Of a stretch of DNA of 13,841 bases, positions 5,134 through 12,570 are shown piece by piece. Source of the stretch: an uncultured Oscillibacter sp. (GTDB taxonomy: Bacteria > Bacillota > Clostridia > Oscillospirales > Oscillospiraceae); contig URTS01000041.1 in the NCBI GenBank assembly GCA_900550685.1, forward strand, positions 1 through 13,841, given 5' to 3'. Each line of letters begins with the position of its first letter. Position 1 is the first letter of the stretch. The notes under the pieces were generated by a model. It searched no databases. It had not been told where the DNA came from and worked only from the letters and a program-made list of their open reading frames with translations. Position numbers and translations under genes: made by a program.

Positions 5134-6801
5134 TCAGCTTTCCGGCGGGGTCCTGGGCAGCGTCACGGTGATGACAGTGCCCTTTCCCATCTGGCTTTCC
5201 AGATGGATAGTCCCGTGGTGATAGGCCACGGCGTGCTTCACGATGGACAGCCCCAGCCCCGTGCCGCCAATGGCCCGGGAGTGGCTCTTGTCCACCCGGT
5301 AGAACCGCTCGAACACCCGGCCCTGCTCCGCCGCCGGGATGCCGATGCCGGAGTCCCGGACGGTGAGGGTCACATCCCTGTCCGTTTCTCTGGTCTCCAC
5401 GGTGACGCTGCCGCCGGGAACGTTGTACTTCACCCCGTTTTCGCAGAGGTTCCGCACGATCTCCGCCAGCAGCCGCCGGACGCCGGTCATGGGGGCCGCC
5501 GTTCCCGTGACACTGACGGTCACGTTCCGGGCCGCCGCCAGATCCGCCAGGGACTGGGCCGTTTCCTGGGCCAGGGACTGAAGTTCCACCGGCTCCATGG
5601 GCAGCTGCCCCCCCTCGTCCAGCTGGGACAGGCGGAGAATGTCGTTGATGAGGCTCACCAGCCGCTCCGCCTCCTGGTGGATGCGGCTCAGGAACCGGGG
5701 CTGGTCCTCCGGTTTGGCCAGGCCGGTCTCCAGAAGTTCTGCACTGCCGATGATGGACTGCAGGGGCGTTTTCAGCTCGTGGGACACGTTGGCGGTGAAC
5801 TCCCGGCGCATCCGCTCCGCTTCCGCCTGCTCCGTCACGTCAAAGGCCAGCAGGACCGTGCCCAAAGCGTCGCCGCCGGAGTCGATGCGGCTGAGGTCGA
5901 ACTGGTATTCCCGGCCGTTCCGCTCCGCCCGCAGCTGGCTGTGGCCGTTTTCCACGGCGCCGCGGATGGCGGCGCTCATGTCCGGGTGCCGCTCCACCGT
6001 CAGGAAATCCCGGCCCAGGCAGCCGTCCTCCGCGTGGAAAATAGCCAGGGCCGCCGGGTTGATGCTGAGGATGGCGTTGCTGCCGTTCAGCAGCACCAGC
6101 CCCTCCCGCATACTGTTGGTAATCTGGTCAAATTCGTCCTGCCGCCGCTTCAGGTCCTGGGTCTGCCGCTGGATCTCCCGCCGCTGGCCATGGATGCGGG
6201 TCAGCAGGGGCGACAATTCTTCATAGACATTGTTTTCCAGCGGGTGTTCCAGATCCAGCTGGTTCAAGGGCTCCACCACCCGCCGGGCCGCCCGGCCTGC
6301 CAGCAGGGCCGACAGCCCCACCGCCAGCAGCGCCACCACCAAAATGGCGTGAAGCATCCCCAAAGCCAGCATCCAGGCGGTTTTCTGGCTGCCGGAAATG
6401 CGGAGAACAGTGCCGTCCGTCAGCCGCACCGCCTGATAGACGGTCTTTTCCGTCAGGGTACTGGAATAGCGGATGCTGCTGCCGCTGCCGCCGGTGAGGG
6501 CCTCCCGGATCTCCTGTCGTCCGGCGTGGTTTTCCATGGAGGCGGCGTCTGCCTGTGTGTCATAGAGCACGGTGCCGTCCGCCGCCACCCAGGTCAGGCG
6601 GTCGGCGGAGGTGCCTACCCTGGCCAGATAGTCCCTGCCGCCGGTCTCCACCGCCGCCGCGGCCAGATTCAGCTCTGTCCGGAGCTGCCGGGCCTGCACG
6701 GTGCCGAAATAGCCGTACAGGCAGCCGGTGATGACCAGCAGGGCCGCCAGCAGCACCGTCAGGGACGCCGCCAGGGTGGACCGAAAAATCTTACTTGTCA
6801 T
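5134..6801 (-). CDS. phoR: Phosphate-regulon sensor histidine kinase PhoR
   Basis: 555 aa. Two membrane helices (about 10-33 and 143-168) enclose an extracytoplasmic sensor region of about 108 residues. A short HAMP-like linker with RRVVEPLNQL follows, then a PAS domain (about 225-325, EGLVLLNGSNAILSINPAAL) and the kinase core: H box FTANVSHELKTP with phospho-accepting His341, N box NLCENGVKYN (451-460), G1 DSGIGIP (483-489), F box FERFYRVDKSHSR, and G2 GGTGLGLSIVK (512-522). All catalytic boxes are intact. Its ATG overlaps the phoB stop (ATGA), giving tight coupling. Known role: under phosphate limitation, signalled through PstSCAB and PhoU, it phosphorylates PhoB. The assignment to PhoR rests on domain order together with the operon. 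Confidence 0.93.
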   Translation of the reverse strand: MTSKIFRSTLAASLTVLLAALLVITGCLYGYFGTVQARQLRTELNLAAAAVETGGRDYLARVGTSADRLTWVAADGTVLYDTQADAASMENHAGRQEIREALTGGSGSSIRYSSTLTEKTVYQAVRLTDGTVLRISGSQKTAWMLALGMLHAILVVALLAVGLSALLAGRAARRVVEPLNQLDLEHPLENNVYEELSPLLTRIHGQRREIQRQTQDLKRRQDEFDQITNSMREGLVLLNGSNAILSINPAALAIFHAEDGCLGRDFLTVERHPDMSAAIRGAVENGHSQLRAERNGREYQFDLSRIDSGGDALGTVLLAFDVTEQAEAERMRREFTANVSHELKTPLQSIIGSAELLETGLAKPEDQPRFLSRIHQEAERLVSLINDILRLSQLDEGGQLPMEPVELQSLAQETAQSLADLAAARNVTVSVTGTAAPMTGVRRLLAEIVRNLCENGVKYNVPGGSVTVETRETDRDVTLTVRDSGIGIPAAEQGRVFERFYRVDKSHSRAIGGTGLGLSIVKHAVAYHHGTIHLESQMGKGTVITVTLPRTPPES

Positions 6802-7472
6802 GCCTTCTGCTCCCAGCGGTAACCCACGTTCCGCACCGTTTCGACCTGTTTGCCGTAATCTCCCAGCTTCTGCCGCAGCGTCCGGATATGCATATCCAAT
6901 GTGCGGCTGTCATCCATGTAGGTCATGTTCCACACCTGGGTAAACAGCTGCTCCCGGGAAAAGGCCATGCCGGGATGGGACAAAAACAGCCGCAGCAGCT
7001 CAAATTCCTTATAGGTCAACTGGACCCGCTCCCCGTTCGCCGTGACGGTGCGCTGGTCCAGGTCCAGGGAAAGGCCGCCGTCCGTGAGGATATGTACTGC
7101 CTCCTTGGGCTTGCAGCGCCGCAGCACCGCCTTCACCCGGGACACCATCTCCATGACGCCGAAGGGCTTCACCAAATAGTCGTCGGCCCCCAGGTCCAGG
7201 CTCTGGATCTTGTCATACTCCGCGCCCTTGGCCGTGGCCATGATGACGGGGATATCCCGCAGGGCCGGAACGTTCTTCATTCTTTTCAGAAGAGTGACGC
7301 CGTCCTCCCCCGGCAGCATCACGTCCAGCAGCACCAGCTCCGGCTTCTCCGTCTGAAGGGCCGCCCAGAAGGCGCTGCCGTCCTCAAAGCCCCGGGCCTC
7401 AAACCCGGTGGAGGTCAGGGCATACAGCTCGATCTCCCGGATGCTGGCGTCATCCTCCACACACCAGATCAT
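6798..7472 (-). CDS. phoB: Phosphate-regulon response regulator PhoB (PhoP-type)
   Basis: 224 aa OmpR-family regulator. Receiver domain: acidic pocket Glu6-Asp7-Asp8, phosphorylation site Asp50 (LLDVMLPGEDG), Thr80, and Lys102 in DYLVKPF. The winged-helix domain, about 130-222, includes QLTYKEFELLRLFL, the recognition-helix region DSRTLDMHIRTLRQKLG and the final NVGYRW hairpin. A weak AAAAGGA site lies over the phoU stop, and the gap to phoU is 15 nt. The product should bind the TTTACA hexamers in front of pstS and thereby control its own operon. In Firmicutes the orthologue is often named PhoP; phoB is used here because of the pst-phoU context. Confidence 0.93.
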   Translation of the reverse strand: MIWCVEDDASIREIELYALTSTGFEARGFEDGSAFWAALQTEKPELVLLDVMLPGEDGVTLLKRMKNVPALRDIPVIMATAKGAEYDKIQSLDLGADDYLVKPFGVMEMVSRVKAVLRRCKPKEAVHILTDGGLSLDLDQRTVTANGERVQLTYKEFELLRLFLSHPGMAFSREQLFTQVWNMTYMDDSRTLDMHIRTLRQKLGDYGKQVETVRNVGYRWEQKA

Positions 7473-7487
7473 GGCGTCACCGTCCTT

Positions 7488-8144
7488 TTAAGTAAATGTG
7501 ATCTCGTCCTTGTGTACGCCGGTCACAGAGTAGATGACCCACTCGGCGATGTTAGTGGCGTGGTCGCCGATGCGCTCAAAGTACTTGGCGATCATCAGCA
7601 GGTCCAGAGCGTACTCGCCGTCACCGGGATTTTCCGCGATCTTGCCGATGAGGCTCTGCTTCACCTGGGCGAAGTAGTCGTCCACGGTGTCGTCCGCCGC
7701 CAGGACCTTTTTCGCCAGTATTATATCACATTTTACATAGGCGTCTACGCTTTCCGTGACCATTTGAATGACTGCTTCCGCCATTTTTTTCAAAAGGCCG
7801 TCGTTTTCCGCCTGGCGGCCGTCTAAAAAGCCCACGATCTCCGCAATATCCTCCGCCTGGTCGCCGATGCGCTCCATATCGGTGATCATTTTCAGGGCGG
7901 CGGAGATCTGCCGCAGGTCCCGGGCCACCGGCTGCTGCTGCAAAAGCAGCTTCAGGCAGAGGTTTTCGATCTCCCGCTCCTTGTGGTCGATCTCGCTGTC
8001 CAGGGGGCCCACTTTGGCGGCCAGAGCCACATTTCCCTCCGTCAGGGCCCGGGAGGACAGGGCGATGACCTCCTCGCACAAGGCGCCCATTTCGATCATC
8101 TCATGGTTCAGCTGGGCCAGCTGCTGGTCAAATTTGTTCCGCAT
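7488..8144 (-). CDS. phoU: Phosphate signalling protein PhoU
   Basis: 218 aa, all-helical, made of two related three-helix bundles. Each repeat has the metal-cluster motif E-x-x-x-D: MERIGDQAEDIAE (Glu91, Asp95) and FERIGDHATNIAE (Glu190, Asp194). The N-terminus MRNKFDQQLAQLNHEMIEMG is typical. PhoU is a cytoplasmic peripheral protein that keeps PhoR inactive when phosphate is plentiful and restrains Pst uptake. It begins 3 nt after the pstB stop, and its ribosome site (GGGGAGG) lies inside the end of pstB, so translation is coupled. Normal length for the family. Confidence 0.95.
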   Translation of the reverse strand: MRNKFDQQLAQLNHEMIEMGALCEEVIALSSRALTEGNVALAAKVGPLDSEIDHKEREIENLCLKLLLQQQPVARDLRQISAALKMITDMERIGDQAEDIAEIVGFLDGRQAENDGLLKKMAEAVIQMVTESVDAYVKCDIILAKKVLAADDTVDDYFAQVKQSLIGKIAENPGDGEYALDLLMIAKYFERIGDHATNIAEWVIYSVTGVHKDEITFT

Positions 8145-8147
8145 GGA

Positions 8148-8903
8148 TTATCCGAACCTCCCCGTAATGTAATCCTCCGTCCGCTTGTCGGAGGGGGTGG
8201 AGAACAGCTGCTCCGTCTTGCCGAACTCCACCAGCTCTCCCAGCAGGAAGAAGGCGGTGTTGTCGGAGATACGGGCGGCCTGCTGCATGTTGTGGGTCAC
8301 CATCACCACGGTGTACTGGTTTTTCAGCTCCGCCGCCAGATCCTCGATCTTGGAGGTGGAAATGGGGTCCAGGGCGCTGGTGGACTCGTCCATCAGCAGC
8401 ACCTCCGGCTCCACGGCCAGGGCCCGTGCGATGCACAGCCGCTGCTGCTGGCCGCCAGAGAGGCCCAGGGCGCTCTTTTTCAGGCGGTCCTTCACCTCGT
8501 CCCAGATGGCGGCGGAGCGGAGAGAGCTTTCCACGATCTCGTCCAGCTTCGCCTTATTCCGGACGCCGTGGGTCCGGGGCCCGTAGGCCACGTTGTCATA
8601 AATGCTCATGGGGAAGGGGTTGGCCTTTTGAAACACCATGCCGATGCGCTTGCGGAGCCAGGTGGGGTCCACGCTGCTGTCGTAGAGGTTCTTGCCGTGG
8701 AAATCCACCTCGCCGGTGATCTTCACCGAGGGGATCAGGTCGTTCATCCGGTTCAGCGTCCGCAGGAAGGTGGACTTGCCGCAGCCGGAGGGGCCGATAA
8801 AGGCGGTGATTTCATGCTCCGGAATGGCGATAGACACATCGTGGAGGGCATGGTTGGGGCCGTACCACAGATTCAGCTGTTTTGCTTCCAAAATAGGTTC
8901 CAT
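8148..8903 (-). CDS. pstB: Phosphate ABC transporter ATP-binding protein PstB
   Basis: 251 aa. Walker A GPSGCGKST (37-45), Q-loop Gln92, ABC signature LSGGQQQR (148-155), Walker B VLLMDE (168-173) followed by the D-loop SALDP, and H-loop His204 are all intact. PNPFPMS-type region FQKANPFPMSIYDNVAYGPR (91-110) is diagnostic of PstB within the ABC superfamily. It forms the ATPase dimer under PstA/PstC and powers phosphate import. The gene starts 10 nt after the pstA stop and ends 3 nt before phoU. Confidence 0.96.
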   Translation of the reverse strand: MEPILEAKQLNLWYGPNHALHDVSIAIPEHEITAFIGPSGCGKSTFLRTLNRMNDLIPSVKITGEVDFHGKNLYDSSVDPTWLRKRIGMVFQKANPFPMSIYDNVAYGPRTHGVRNKAKLDEIVESSLRSAAIWDEVKDRLKKSALGLSGGQQQRLCIARALAVEPEVLLMDESTSALDPISTSKIEDLAAELKNQYTVVMVTHNMQQAARISDNTAFFLLGELVEFGKTEQLFSTPSDKRTEDYITGRFG

Positions 8904-8913
8904 ATCGGTTTCC

Positions 8914-9768
8914 TCAATTCTTTTTCAACCGCCGGCCCAGAAGGGCGGCGGAGAGGTTGATGAGCAGGGTCAGCAGCATCAGAATGGTGGCGATGGAGAA
9001 GGCCACCGCCGTCTCGCCCCGCTCGTTGGCGTAGACATACAGGGCCACCGTCAGCGTGGCGGAGGAGGCGTGCAGCGCCTTTACAAAGCCGTTGAGCACC
9101 AGGCCGAACCCGGCGGTATACAGCAGGGCGGCACTTTCGCCCACGATGCGGCCCACCGCCAGGATGCAGCCAGTGACGATGCCGTCGATGGCGTTGGGCA
9201 GCACCACGGTGCGGACCATCCGCCACTTTCCGGCTCCCAGGCCCAGAGCACCCTCCCGGTAGGACTGGGGCACGGTCTTCAGGCTCTCCTGGGTGGTGCG
9301 CATCACCGTGGGCAGGATCATGACCACCAGGGTCAGGCCGCCGGCCAGGATGCCCGCCTGCAGATTCATTTTCTGCACGAAGAACAGCATGCCCACCAGG
9401 CCGAAGATGATGGAGGGGATGCCGGTCAGAGTCTCGGCGGCAAACTCGATGAGGCTCACCAGCTTCTTGTTTTCCGCGTACTCCGTCAGATAGATGGCGG
9501 CCCCCACTCCCAGGGGCAGGACGATGACCATGGCTACCAGGATGATATACAGGGTGTTGAGAATGTTGGGCAGGATGCCGATGGTATTTTTGATATAGCT
9601 GGTCTGGCCGGACAGCAGTTCCCAGGTCAGGCCCGGAACGCCCCGGTAGAAAATATAGCCGATGAGGAAGGTCAGCAGGGCGCAGGTCAGCCCTGCGCAC
9701 AGCCACACCAGAAACCGCATGCCCTTGTCGTAGAGCTGGCGGCTGGGGGATAATCTCTGATCGTCCAT
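8914..9768 (-). CDS. pstA: Phosphate ABC transporter permease PstA
   Basis: 284 aa from ATG 9768; this start is chosen because AAGGAGG (9775-9781) lies 6 nt upstream, whereas the ATG at 9801 would overlap pstC by 32 nt without a comparable site. About six membrane helices, the first at about 18-41. The coupling-helix (EAA-like) loop is REGALGLGAGKWRMVRTVVL, followed by GRIVGESAALLYTAG, the PstA-type permease motif. It pairs with PstC to form the inner-membrane channel. One base separates its ATG from the pstC stop. Confidence 0.95.
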   Translation of the reverse strand: MDDQRLSPSRQLYDKGMRFLVWLCAGLTCALLTFLIGYIFYRGVPGLTWELLSGQTSYIKNTIGILPNILNTLYIILVAMVIVLPLGVGAAIYLTEYAENKKLVSLIEFAAETLTGIPSIIFGLVGMLFFVQKMNLQAGILAGGLTLVVMILPTVMRTTQESLKTVPQSYREGALGLGAGKWRMVRTVVLPNAIDGIVTGCILAVGRIVGESAALLYTAGFGLVLNGFVKALHASSATLTVALYVYANERGETAVAFSIATILMLLTLLINLSAALLGRRLKKN

Positions 9769-9769
9769 G

Positions 9770-10729
9770 TCAGCCCTCCTTCCGGTTCTTGATGCAGACA
9801 TTCAGGAACACGTTGATCAGCATAATGAACAGGAACAATACCAGGCCGATGGAATACAGGGCCTGCTGGTAAAGGCTGCCCACGCTGGCATAGGCCATGC
9901 CGGAGACGATGCCGGTGGTAAGGAACCGCACCGGGGTGAAAAGTCCCGGCATGTTGGACACGTTGCCCGCCACCATGATAATGGCCATGGCCTCGCCGAT
10001 GGCCCGGCCCACGCCCAGCACCACCGCGGTAGCCACACCGCTGCGGGCGGCATGAAGGCTCACCCGGAAGTAGGTCTCCATCTCCGTGGCGCCCAGGGCC
10101 AGGCTGGCCTCCTCATACTCCTTGGGCACCGCCCGAAGGGACGTTTCCGACACGTTGATGATGGAGGGCAGGATCATGATGGCCAGCACAATGATGGCCG
10201 CCAGCAGGCAGGCACCGGAGCCCAGATTGAACCCCTTCTGAATGGCGGGCACCAGCACGATCATGCCCACCAGGCCGTACACCACGGAGGGAATGCCCGC
10301 CAGCAGCTGCACCGCCGTGCGGATCACGGTCGCCAGCTTCGGCGGGGCCACCTTGGCCAGGAACACCGCCGTCATCAGTCCGATGGGCACGCCCACCACA
10401 ATGGCTCCGGCGGTGCCGTAGACCGAGGTGAGGATAAAGGCAAAAATGCCGTACTGGGCCCCGGTGGTGGTGTTGGTGGGGTCCCATACCTTGCCGAAGA
10501 GGAACTGCACCAGGCCGATCTGCCGGATGGCAGGCAGGCCGGATAAAATCAGGTAAATGCTGATGAACAGCACAAAGGCCACCGCCACGATGCCGCACAG
10601 CAGAAAGATCAGATGGATCGCGCCCTCCATGGTCTTGCGGGCGCGGTAGCTGCTTCGTTCCGGTTTGCGGGGGACATTCGTCACGCTTTCTGCTGCGTTC
10701 ACGGCGGTCAAAATTACGTCAGAGTCCAT
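9770..10729 (-). CDS. pstC: Phosphate ABC transporter permease PstC
   Basis: 319 aa. An N-terminal cytoplasmic stretch (about 1-35) precedes six predicted membrane helices, the first at about 37-60. The EAA-like loop EEASLALGATEMETYFRVSL and the following GVGRAIGEAMAIIMVAGN are PstC hallmarks; LLAGIPSVVYGLVGM is conserved in both permeases. AGGAGCC lies 4 nt before the start. It forms the membrane channel with PstA. It is separated from pstS by 176 nt with four stem-loops, unlike the 1-15 nt gaps elsewhere in the operon. Confidence 0.96.
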   Translation of the reverse strand: MDSDVILTAVNAAESVTNVPRKPERSSYRARKTMEGAIHLIFLLCGIVAVAFVLFISIYLILSGLPAIRQIGLVQFLFGKVWDPTNTTTGAQYGIFAFILTSVYGTAGAIVVGVPIGLMTAVFLAKVAPPKLATVIRTAVQLLAGIPSVVYGLVGMIVLVPAIQKGFNLGSGACLLAAIIVLAIMILPSIINVSETSLRAVPKEYEEASLALGATEMETYFRVSLHAARSGVATAVVLGVGRAIGEAMAIIMVAGNVSNMPGLFTPVRFLTTGIVSGMAYASVGSLYQQALYSIGLVLFLFIMLINVFLNVCIKNRKEG

Positions 10730-10761
10730 GCTAGGCTCCTTTCTTGTTTTTCACGGGAACA

Positions 10762-10920
10762 GCCTCCACCCACAGCTATGGATGGAGGCGGACTTGTCAT
10801 GCTGCGGGAAGAAGGGGTGTGTGCGGGGAACCCAAGAAGGGTTCCCTGCACTTTTTTAATCGCTCGGATTTCAGCCTTTGCTGAAATCCATGCCTGTCGC
10901 TGAATTTATTTCGCGACAGG
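10762..10920 (-). promoter_or_regulatory. Four successive stem-loops in the pstS-pstC gap
   Basis: In operon order: (1) 10913-10920 with 10893-10900, 8 bp, whose 5' arm lies in the last pstS codons, with the stop in the loop; (2) 10880-10889 with 10866-10875, a perfect 10-bp stem and 4-nt loop; (3) 10839-10851 with 10821-10833, 13 bp with one G-T pair; (4) 10779-10789 with 10762-10772, 11 bp with one G-T pair. None has a T-run on the operon strand, so they are not simple terminators. In Bacillus subtilis the pst mRNA is known to be processed between pstS and pstC, leaving abundant pstS mRNA. The same purpose, 3' protection of pstS and lower expression of the rest, is a reasonable inference here. 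Confidence 0.65.
10821..10857 (+). terminator. Terminator-shaped hairpin facing the + strand, antisense to the operon
   Basis: The 13-bp stem (10821-10833 with 10839-10851, one G-T pair) is followed on the + strand by TTTTTT (10852-10857), a textbook rho-independent terminator for transcription running antisense into pstS. On the operon strand the six bases come before the hairpin as A6 and give no termination signal. No + strand gene is known upstream here. Confidence 0.55.
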
Positions 10921-11787
10921 CACCGCACCGGCAGCCTTGATCAGGTCGTTGGCGGCGGTGGAGGTGGCGTAGTCGAAGAAGGCCTGAGCGGCATTAGACA
11001 GGGTCTCGCCGGTCTTGGTCACCAGCACGAAGGGACGCTGAATGGCGTAGCTGCCGTCCAGAACAGTGGCTTCCGTGCAGGCCACACCACCCACGGTGAC
11101 AGCCTTGACGGTGTCCTTACCCTCCACAGCGGAGAGGGACGCATAGCCGATGGCGTTGGGGTTGCCGGCAACAGCCTCGATGACGCCGCCGGTGGAGGTC
11201 AGCTCCTGGTCCAGCTTGCAGGCATCCTTGGTGTCGGTGATGGACTCGAAGCCGTCCCGGGTGCCGGAACCGGCCTCACGGCCGATGCAGGAGATGGTGC
11301 CGGCATCGCCGCCCACTTCGCTCCAGTCGGTGATCTCACCGGTGAAGATCTTGGCGATCTGCTCCACGGTCAGGTCCTCCACCTTGCTGTTCGCGTTGAC
11401 GATGACGGCGATGCCGTCCAGGGCCACCACGGTTTCCGTCAGGCCGCCGGTCTTTTCTTCGTCCTTCAGAGCCCGGGAGGAAAGGCCGATGTCGGCAGAG
11501 CCGTTTCCGGCCGCCTCAATACCGGCGCCGGAGCCGGTGGGGTCATAAGTGACGGTCACGCCGCTGTTGTCCGTCATGAACTGTTCGCTGAGGGCGCCGA
11601 TCACCTTTTCCATGGAGGTGGAACCGTTGGTGGAGACGCTGCCGGAGAGGGTGGTCTCAGCAGGAGCCTCGGTCTGGGCGCTGTTGTCGCTGCTGGTGTC
11701 GGCGGGGGTTTCCGTCTTGGAGCCGCAGCCGGTGAGGGCCGCCAGGCTCAGAGCCAAAGTCAGAATCAATGCAAGTGTCTTTTTCAT
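10906..11787 (-). CDS. pstS: Phosphate-binding lipoprotein PstS
   Basis: 293 aa. Lipoprotein signal peptide MKKTLALILTLALSLAALTGC with the lipobox LTGC, the lipidated residue being Cys21; a Ser/Thr/Glu-rich linker follows. The mature PBP-like domain has the phosphate-contacting segments TNGSTSMEKV, GSGAGIEAAGNG with SADIGLSSR, and GREAGSGTRDGFE. It captures inorganic phosphate at the outer face of the cytoplasmic membrane and passes it to PstCA. First gene of the operon, behind the PhoP-box promoter; GAGGAAG lies about 6 nt before the start. The stop codon is inside the loop of the first intergenic stem-loop. Confidence 0.96.
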   Translation of the reverse strand: MKKTLALILTLALSLAALTGCGSKTETPADTSSDNSAQTEAPAETTLSGSVSTNGSTSMEKVIGALSEQFMTDNSGVTVTYDPTGSGAGIEAAGNGSADIGLSSRALKDEEKTGGLTETVVALDGIAVIVNANSKVEDLTVEQIAKIFTGEITDWSEVGGDAGTISCIGREAGSGTRDGFESITDTKDACKLDQELTSTGGVIEAVAGNPNAIGYASLSAVEGKDTVKAVTVGGVACTEATVLDGSYAIQRPFVLVTKTGETLSNAAQAFFDYATSTAANDLIKAAGAVPVAK

Positions 11788-11845
11788 ATTACTCTTCCTC
11801 TTTTTTATTTTTGATGTTCGGGATTTGATCCTCGGTACAGTTCAT

Positions 11846-11900
11846 AGTGTACCTACCGCATGTAAAATGAAAAAGACAGGCTTTGTAAAATCCATGTAAA
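11846..11900 (-). promoter_or_regulatory. pstS promoter with PhoP/PhoB box array
   Basis: Read on the minus strand, hexamers TTTACA (11895-11900), TTTACA (11884-11889), TGTCTT (11873-11878) and TTTACA (11861-11866) follow at 11, 11 and 12 nt, that is 5-6 nt between units. This matches the known Gram-positive PhoP box, TT(A/T/C)ACA-type repeats with 5-nt gaps. A -10 like TACACT lies at 11846-11851; the -35 position falls inside the array, as in activator-dependent promoters. A 6-bp palindrome (GGTACA 11834-11839, TGTACC 11848-11853) overlaps the -10. The PhoB product encoded in the operon is the expected activator. Confidence 0.8.
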
Positions 11901-11909
11901 ATCCGGCAG

Positions 11910-11938
11910 TTGCCTTTTGCGCCCCCGTGTGCTACGCT
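11910..11938 (+). promoter_or_regulatory. Probable promoter of the PPC-domain gene
   Basis: A -35 TTGCCT (11910-11915) and -10 TACGCT (11933-11938) are separated by 17 nt, about 30 nt before the start at 11968. The -10 is weak. It begins 10 nt beyond the PhoP box array of the divergent pstS promoter, so binding there could influence both directions. Confidence 0.45.
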
Positions 11939-11967
11939 TTTGCCAAAGGATAAAGGGGGAATTTTCC

Positions 11968-12360
11968 ATGACACACTGCTTCCGTCTCCGCCGGGGACAG
12001 GACCTGTACGAGGAGATTGAACGCTACGCTCAGATCCACCATATCGCCGCCGGGGTAGTCCTCTCCGGGGTGGGCTGCCTCACCCGCTGGGAGGTGCGGG
12101 ACGCCTCCGGCGTCCGCGTCCGCAGTGGCAAGGAACCAGTGGAGATCGTGTCCCTCACCGGCACGGTGGCGGAGACCGGATGCCATCTCCACATCAGTCT
12201 CAGCCGGGAGGACCTGTCAGTCCTGGGCGGACACCTGCGCCCCGGCTGCCTGGTGAACACCACGGCGGAGATCGTCCTGCTGGAGCTGGAGGGCACGGCC
12301 TTTTCCCGGGAGCCGGACCCAGATACCGGCTACGACGAGCTGGTGATCCGGCAGATATGA
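11968..12360 (+). CDS. PPC-domain (DUF296) protein
   Basis: 130 aa. ATG 11968 follows AAGGGGGA (11953-11960) with 7-nt spacing; an upstream TTG in the same frame has no ribosome site. The whole length matches the PPC/DUF296 fold: LYEEIERYAQIHHIAAGVVL, SGVGCLTR (33-40), LTGTV, HLHISL (73-78), GGHL (87-90), GCLVNTTAEIVLLEL (93-107) and the FSREPDPDTGYDEL tail. His73, His75 and His89 are in the positions that bind a metal in archaeal members, from my recollection of the family. Plant relatives combine this domain with AT-hook DNA binding; no AT hook is present here. Bacterial function is not established. It stands divergently from the phosphate operon with a 180-nt shared control region. Confidence 0.88.
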   Translation: MTHCFRLRRGQDLYEEIERYAQIHHIAAGVVLSGVGCLTRWEVRDASGVRVRSGKEPVEIVSLTGTVAETGCHLHISLSREDLSVLGGHLRPGCLVNTTAEIVLLELEGTAFSREPDPDTGYDELVIRQI

Positions 12361-12570
12361 AAAAAGCAGCCGGAGGGACGTCTGCCTATCTTTAGGCGGG
12401 TTACTTTTCCATTTATACCCCAACGAAATCATGGATAATGGTACTAATAATGAACAAACAGATAAAAATATAAACACTACAATGTCCCCTTACAAATCCC
12501 GCTTAGTCTCCACTATAACCGAAAGTCCACTCTTTTCGGCCGGTATGGCATCAGGGCAGAACAACTAAAC
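12361..12570. other. A/T-richer gap with no convincing gene
   Basis: About 210 bp between the PPC gene and the terminator near the tRNA. It is visibly richer in A and T than its neighbours, especially 12400-12520. A short open frame on the minus strand enters from the PPC gene but has no ribosome site and looks like chance. One 6-bp inverted repeat (CCGAAA 12519-12524 with TTTCGG 12534-12539) is present. I see no terminator with a T-run directly after the PPC gene and no recognisable transposon end. Confidence 0.5.

Noticed and set aside
5203..6822. Long + strand open frame of 539 codons opposite phoR
   Set aside because: It mirrors phoR, whose kinase boxes are unmistakable; the antisense product is rich in Gln, His, Arg and Pro as expected from the reverse of GC-rich coding sequence. 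The + strand frames opposite phoB/phoU and the pst genes (6795-7826, 7983-8960, 8692-9753, 9767-10546) were dropped for the same reason.
9769..9801. Upstream ATG for pstA at 9801
   Set aside because: It would overlap pstC by 32 nt with no good ribosome site; ATG 9768 has AAGGAGG at the right distance and only a one-base gap to pstC.
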